Assembly: GCF_000699445.3 (NCBI RefSeq)
Contig: NC_067198.1
Location: 38,787,523-38,851,522, forward strand
From: Schistosoma haematobium
Lineage: Eukaryota; Platyhelminthes; Trematoda; Strigeidida; Schistosomatidae
Direction: 5' to 3'
DNA: 64,000 bases
Each line of letters opens with the position of its first letter. Positions within the stretch are counted from its first letter, which is position 1. The position numbers and the translations under genes were made by a program. The notes beneath the pieces were generated by a model. The model was not told where the DNA came from and did not search any database. It saw nothing but the letters and a program-made list of their open reading frames with translations. Shown here piece by piece: positions 58,591 through 64,000 of this stretch.

Positions 58591-58885
58591 TATTAAAAAG
58601 AAATATCTTAATTAGTAATCATCATATAGAATATTATACCATCAACACTTACCCCAGTAATGTTTATACAACTAAATGTATCGAAATATGAATGAGATAT
58701 GAAGTATTTGTGTAAAGATTAAAATATAGACAGTTTCTTGAACCTTGTTTTCTATACTATTTTATTGAATTAACAGCACACATAAAATTTATTATTATAA
58801 CATATATAAGTAACCAATTATGGTTATTTATCCCAATAACACCTACATAACAGTAACATAAGTACATTCATATCTACCTAACAAC

Positions 58886-58887
<2 letters not shown>

Positions 58888-58937
<50 letters not shown>
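58888..58937. repeat. (AT)n microsatellite
   Basis: TA repeat of about 25 units. Confidence 0.95.
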
Positions 58938-58939
<2 letters not shown>

Positions 58940-59512
58940 TATGTATCTTTCTGTCTCTCTCAGTGCATATATAAAGATGAATGATAAATCGATTGAAATA
59001 AGAAAATCCCATCTAAATTTAACCTATAGTTAACTTCTTTTTACATTGCTAATAACATATTACATTTTTGTGCTAATCAATATTTATGTGTACAGTTCAT
59101 TCTAGGAAACATCATCCCACCCACTATATATATATATAACAGATCTAAAGGAATGGATATTTATTGATCCATCATTGATCATTTTCTTTCATAATAGTGA
59201 CCTAAAGGAAATGTGTATATGTAGGAAAATAACCTATAAATTTTTATTTAAGAGAAGGGAAGATTTTTAATATATCTTGCATAATATCACATTATTCATT
59301 CATTTCATTGCCCATAGATAATAAGACGATGTAAATTATTTAAGTCTGATAGAGATAAAACCTTTAACACAATAATCTTTTAACATTAAATACCATAAAC
59401 TGTAGTTTAAATAGGAATTACTTCTTTTTCTTTTCTTAGTACCCAGCAAAAAATATATATATATACATTGAACGAGTGAAAGTAAGAATCCTGTAACTGT
59501 TTTAGATATAAG

Positions 59513-60030
59513 TAAAGATAGATAGTGGCTAGCAATGGAATCCAGAACGCGCGTTTCGTTTTATTTGGGACTCGTCAGTTGGATGTACCTGCATCGCAGA
59601 GTTCATGTTCACAGGATGCACATATGGCAACATGAGACTGATCAATTGCATTCCTAAATAACAAAGATAAGATACAAGTAAAACAACACAAAGCGGATTT
59701 AAACTTCACCTCATTACACAAGCCAGTGGCTAGCAGGATTCACTACCTAAGTGCATAACGCGGTGGTGTTTGAAGCGAACGGTACTGGGTTCGAGTCCCA
59801 GAGTGAACGTCAACTCTGATATGCAGGTACATCCAGCTGACGAGTCCAGAATAGGACGAAACGTGCGTCCTGGATTCCACTGCTAGCTACTATCTATCTT
59901 TGCTGAAAACGCTTGTGACTTAAGGCTTTATTGAGGCAATCCTCACAGGATGCACATATGCTAACATGAGACTGATCAATTACAGTCCTAAATAACAACG
60001 GGAAGATACAAGTAAAACAATACCAACTGA
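59513..60030. repeat. Sm-alpha SINE, inverted composite, near complete
   Basis: Reverse hammerhead arm (59513-59610), then a forward unit: head (gactgatcaattgcattcc), tRNA-like boxes (ctacctaagtgcataacg, gggttcgagtccc), intact hammerhead, and tail to about 60030. Confidence 0.82.
59831..59876 (+). ncRNA. Hammerhead ribozyme motif, best preserved in the window
   Basis: Stem I ATCCAG (59831-59836) pairs perfectly with CTGGAT (59870-59875). Core CTGACGA (59837-59843), stem II GTCC/GGAC, GAAA (59858-59861), two-pair stem III, triplet GTC, cleavage after 59869. No core mismatch. The very short stem III is typical of Sm-alpha, where dimers are known to cleave better. Confidence 0.75.
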
Positions 60031-60309
60031 ATGTTTTAGATATAACCTATAAATTTTGGAAACGCTACTCAAACAGTGATTTTTTAGTTACTATATATAT
60101 ATACGAAACACAGGTGATTCAATATTTTTACCAGATCATGTGAAAGATCCTACAAATTAACAAATACAAGTAGTTAAAATCTTGAATATGGCCAAGCAAA
60201 TTTCATTGTTGTACAATTAACTTGGTATAACTGTAATTAGTGAATTGAATGCAAAGCACCAGCTAATAGATAATAATACTTTATTAAATAAATAAATTAT
60301 TATTAGTAT

Positions 60310-60545
60310 AGGGTTGTAGAGGTTGCTTGACTTTTAATTGAGATCATGAATCGATCAATGCTAGATCACCATTAAAAGCCTAGAAGCATTGGATAGCCGT
60401 GTCGTCGTAGTACCGGACTCTTCAGAAGTGCACACTTACGATCCGGCACACAGGACCCGGACTCAAGACCTTCGGTCTCGCGTGCGAACACCTAACCTTT
60501 GGACAACTAAGCTGGAATCAAACGGAACTGAGGTATGACTTCAAC
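60310..60545 (-). repeat. Family B SINE
   Basis: Reverse copy with tail, decayed hammerhead (ccgtgtcgtcgtagtaccgg as complement), tRNA-like region and head to about 60545, where an Sm-alpha copy begins directly. Confidence 0.65.
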
Positions 60546-60735
60546 CAATCCACAATTGTTGCTTACTTGAATCTTCCCATTGATGTTTAGGACTGAAATC
60601 GACCAATCTGTTATTGGCATATGTGCATCCTGTGATTTAAGTCACTAGCATTATAAGCAAAGATGGATGGTGGCTAACAAAGAAATTGAGAACGCGCGTT
60701 TCGTCCTATTCGGGACTCGTCAGTTGGATGCACCT
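60545..60735 (-). repeat. Sm-alpha SINE, partial
   Basis: Reverse copy; the hammerhead complement gcgcgtttcgtcctattcgg retains core bases, but stem I is broken. Ends abruptly at a family D repeat. Confidence 0.7.
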
Positions 60736-60950
60736 GAAAAAAACTATACATTAAATACTTCATTTGCACATCTCCCATCAACTGTCTATTCAAAACTTTA
60801 TCGTTCTTTCATTCCTGCTGTTATCAGAATTATTCTCTGTTTACATTTCTGTTCTTTTCAGCTGTATCGTCTCAACCTCTTATTTCCAGGTATTCCTTTT
60901 CTGACTGGTGTTATATACTATTTATATCGACAAATATAGGTAGCATACAC
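60735..60950 (-). repeat. Hairpin repeat family D
   Basis: Reverse copy from ctatacattaaatacttcat to the hairpin end (ggtgttatatactatttata ... aggtagcatac). Confidence 0.65.
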
Positions 60951-61628
60951 TAAAAATTTACCCAACACAACTATGACTCAACCAAACTTTTACTAAGCCT
61001 GCAATAGTTCTTGACCTATCCACTAACAATTTAAAAGACAAACGAAAGTGAAGGGTTTGTTAATCGTTTCAATAGATAACTATGCATGAAAAATTATATG
61101 AGTATAATTACAATGTTTCGACATGTCCTTAAGAACCGTCCATTTATGATATAGAGAATAGACTAACAGTACGCATACAATAAAACGATATAATACAGTA
61201 ATATAAAACACTCATTCCTATTTGATCCGAGTAAAGATTTCGAGAAATATTCAATTTCACAACTCTAAAATTGACGCTAGAGTCAGTTTTTTTTTAGAAA
61301 ATATAATCGATTTTTATAGAGATATTTGGTTTTTGGAATAAGGATTTCTTGTTCAGACCATTTTGAACAAATAATAGTCCACTTTATTTAGACAATTTTT
61401 CAGGCATTTTGATGACTCTAAAAATGATTTCCACCAGGAATCATCATCACTCTGACAACCATTTAAACAGGTGATATAGTGGATAGACCTTTAGCTCTAA
61501 TTTGAAATTCAACAGCACTCAAAACGCTGTACAATGGTAAGCATAGATATTCTTAATTATCACAGTGAATATGATATAATTGATTCATTGTATTCTATTC
61601 TTGGTATAATTTCATAACTCCGACTTAT
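60951..61628. other. Intergenic AT-rich stretch
   Basis: Nothing recognised. Confidence 0.35.
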
Positions 61629-61641
61629 TCGGTATATAGAC

Positions 61642-62087
61642 TTACTTACTTACGCCTGTTGCTCCTCGTGAAGGATCACAGGCCCCTCACAAGCATTCGC
61701 CATCCAACCCTGTCCTGGGCAGTCCTTTCCAGCTCCTTCCAGTTGTTATTCATCCTTTTCATATCTGCTTCTATTATCCGATGTAATGTGTTCTTTGGCC
61801 TTCCTCTTTTCCGTTCCTTTTCACGATTCCAAGTTAGGGATTGCCTCGTGATGCAGTTTGATGATTTGCATAATGTATATCCTATCCATTTCCATCGTCT
61901 TTTCCTAATTTCCTCTCCAGCTGGAAGCTGGTTTGTTCTCTCCCACAAAAGGCTGTTGCTGATGGTATCCGGCCAATGGATGTTGAGTATCTTGCGTAGA
62001 CAACTATGTATAAATACTTGTAACTTCTTGGTGGTGGTTGTTGTAGTTCTCCAAGTTTCAAATCCGTACAGTAGAACTGCCTTGACG
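61642..62087 (-). mobile_element. 5'-truncated RTE fragment with 13-bp duplication
   Basis: Minus strand encodes [11 protein letters not shown] to [11 protein letters not shown] in one nearly open frame. Flanked by TCGGTATATAGAC at 61629-61641 and 62088-62100, a perfect duplication, so recent. Confidence 0.9.
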
Positions 62088-62100
62088 TCGGTATATAGAC

Positions 62101-62549
62101 AGATCATCTAATTTCCTCTTTGTTAATAACTTCACTAGAGACTTATGTTGATTTGGACTAATCAACATCCTAGTGCAAATTGGTAACATGTGAAATCAAC
62201 CAAGTAAGTAGTGAGATAGTAACTCATTGGTCACATTTAATAAGATTTATGTAACGCTACAAATCAAGAGAAATTAAAAATTCAGACAGCTGCACTTCAA
62301 TTCATTGGTCTAAATATTTCGTGTTTGCTACAAGGCTAAACAAAGCTAAAAGACTGTCAAACACTCCATGCCTTTCTACTGTTTTCGAACTGCTAACAAT
62401 TTCTGTTGAAGATTATTTGCAAATTATGGTCCATACTACTAAAAATCTTCGTGAACTTAAACTACATATTCATTTGCTACAAATTGATTCAACCGTTAAA
62501 ACAAATACAATAGTGAAATTACCATTAATTATAACTACATTTAAACCGA
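62101..62549. other. Intergenic stretch
   Basis: No recognised feature. A 93-codon open frame (62321-62602) runs into the SINE and shows no family motif. Confidence 0.3.
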
Positions 62550-62835
62550 AATTTATGTTTTTGATTGAGATCATGAACCGATTATTGTTGAACTACCACT
62601 GAAAACCTGGAAGTACCGGAGAGCCGTTTCGTCCTATTGTGGAACTCCGCAGAGGTGAACATCCACGATCCCGCTCGAGGGAGTCCAGCTCAGGGTCTTC
62701 AGTCTCACGTACGAACGCTTATCCTCTAGGCCAATGAGCCGGTATCCAACGGTGTTAATGTCTAACTTCAACCAATCCACGAAATTGTGCGACCATCTTC
62801 TATTCTACTAAGGTAGATACCTGTCTCTACCCGAC
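62550..62835 (-). repeat. Family B SINE
   Basis: Reverse copy with tail, hammerhead remnant (gccgtttcgtcctattgtgg ... ctccgcag as complement), tRNA-like boxes and the start of the body. Confidence 0.7.
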
Positions 62836-63534
62836 ACGGATTATTTATGTTCTGTTTATTCAAAGAAATCATACGAAAGGTGTTTTCATTTATCTATTAA
62901 CCAATGAACGTGAAAAAAGTAAGTCAAAAATGACCAAAATCTAGTCATTAGTAAAATGTTGCTAATTGACACCAACTACTATTTAGCCATATATCACGCG
63001 GTCTAAATCAATAATTTCTATTTTTCGCAGTAGATAGTAAAGTGAACAAATAGCATGGTGTCACTTTAAAAAAACAATTTCTGTACATGACTGTTGACGT
63101 AATTTAGGCCAAATAATAATAAATTAAGTAATATATGGTAAATGAAGGGATACAAATCTGTAGATTATTTATTACTAATGATATATCAATACAAAAATCG
63201 GAATAGAAGTCATTTTGTACAATATTCAGAAAGAATTAGCTTGTGCAATTAAAGTGAATTCTAAATGAGATTGTTTATTTAATTTGATCTATTGTAAATA
63301 GAAGATCATTGGATGCTTTGATATTTGCTAGTACTTAAGTAAGTACTACAGTAAGTTGACTATTTAGGTTTGAGAACACATTAGAATCTATTATTGTTAG
63401 TAAAGAAGTTTTAGGATGTAATATGTTAAGGGTTTAAACTTAGACGTTATTCTTTTCAGTATTCATTGATAGAATTCATCTTTGAACTCTTACTGAAACT
63501 TTCTGTTAGATCATACATTTCTAGTCGTTTCACT
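62836..63534. other. Intergenic AT-rich stretch
   Basis: Nothing recognised. Confidence 0.35.
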
Positions 63535-63660
63535 GGTTGAAATCGTGGGTGCACATTGCTGAGGAGTCCCATACCAGGACGAAACGGCCGTCCAGTGCTT
63601 CCAGGTTTTCCATGGTGGTCTAGCTTCAATTGACTCATGATTTCAACTTGTGAAGTTTAG
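63535..63660 (+). repeat. Family B SINE, 3' part
   Basis: Starts inside the tRNA-like region (ggttgaaatcgtgggtgc) and keeps the hammerhead and the full tail to tgactcatgatttcaac. Confidence 0.75.
63550..63599 (+). ncRNA. Family B hammerhead ribozyme motif, predicted foldable
   Basis: CTGAGGA (63559-63565), stem II GTCC/GGAC, GAAA (63581-63584), stem III CG..CG, triplet GTC with cleavage after 63592. Stem I gives five pairs including one G-U (CACATTG with CAGTG). All core bases present. Confidence 0.65.
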
Positions 63661-64000
63661 ATAATTATAAATACCGAACTTCCTACTATTAATAATGTTT
63701 TGAAAAACCTCATTTTCTCAGTTACGAAATAATAATGTTGTCTACCCTGAGAAGATTTATTCACTTAAACCCACCATATCCACTTAACCCAATAAAATAC
63801 ATGAATAAGTTTATCATGATCATACATTTACAACAATCTCAGAGAAAAGGAGATGGAAGAAACTTTTCAGCTGTCTAGTTCTCATGGCTAAAAGTTAAAA
63901 AAAACAAAATAAAATACTGTGGGGAATTATTCTCTGCCATGAACAGAATAACAATGCTAACAATTTTACACTCAATCATTTAAATTACCTTACAGTTATC
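63661..64000. other. AT-rich window end
   Basis: Nothing recognised. Confidence 0.35.

Overview
The window reads as blood-fluke (Schistosoma) nuclear DNA, most likely an African species such as S. mansoni or a close relative. The base composition is AT-rich and introns carry long (AT)n runs. There are many copies of the Sm-alpha type tRNA-related SINE with hammerhead ribozyme sequence, a nearly intact schistosome RTE retrotransposon, a Ty3/gypsy element of the CsRn1/Boudicca type and a Penelope-like fragment. The species call rests on recognition of these families, not on any search.

Two genuine host genes are visible, both on the minus strand. The first (8061-18240) is a class II bHLH transcription factor of the PTF1A/Fer1 family. 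It has three recognisable coding exons: a long Asn/Ser/Thr-rich exon ending inside the bHLH, an exon completing the bHLH, and a distant last exon carrying two tryptophan boxes like those through which vertebrate PTF1A binds RBPJ. Its true first exon may lie further upstream. The second (38105-57064) is troponin T, reconstructed as ten coding exons including a 12-nt microexon. All splice phases agree and the sum is 319 residues. It is a thin-filament muscle protein.

The rest is mobile DNA. 1-3415: 5' part of a minus-strand gypsy element (LTR, tRNA-Trp primer site, gag, frameshifted pol). 3865-6010: an older gag-containing element broken by LTR insertions. 8.3-15 kb (ptf1a intron): SINEs, a three-level nested insertion and a 5'-truncated RTE copy. 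18340-21557: full-length RTE with a perfect 14-bp target-site duplication. 22-38 kb: intergenic DNA with truncated RTE copies, Sm-alpha SINEs, palindromic repeats, a 290-bp terminal-inverted-repeat element and LINE 3' ends. 38-57 kb (troponin T introns): more SINEs, a Penelope-like reverse transcriptase fragment, LINE tails and (AT)n arrays. 57-64 kb: upstream of troponin T, with inverted SINE composites, intact-looking hammerheads and RTE fragments.

The most interesting signal is a set of small non-autonomous repeats carrying hammerhead-ribozyme cores in at least two unrelated-looking tRNA-headed families. One copy (41275-41730) is flanked by a target-site duplication, bounded by direct repeats, and begins within two bases of the predicted hammerhead cleavage site. 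That is the architecture of a retrozyme, and it lies close to a Penelope-like fragment.
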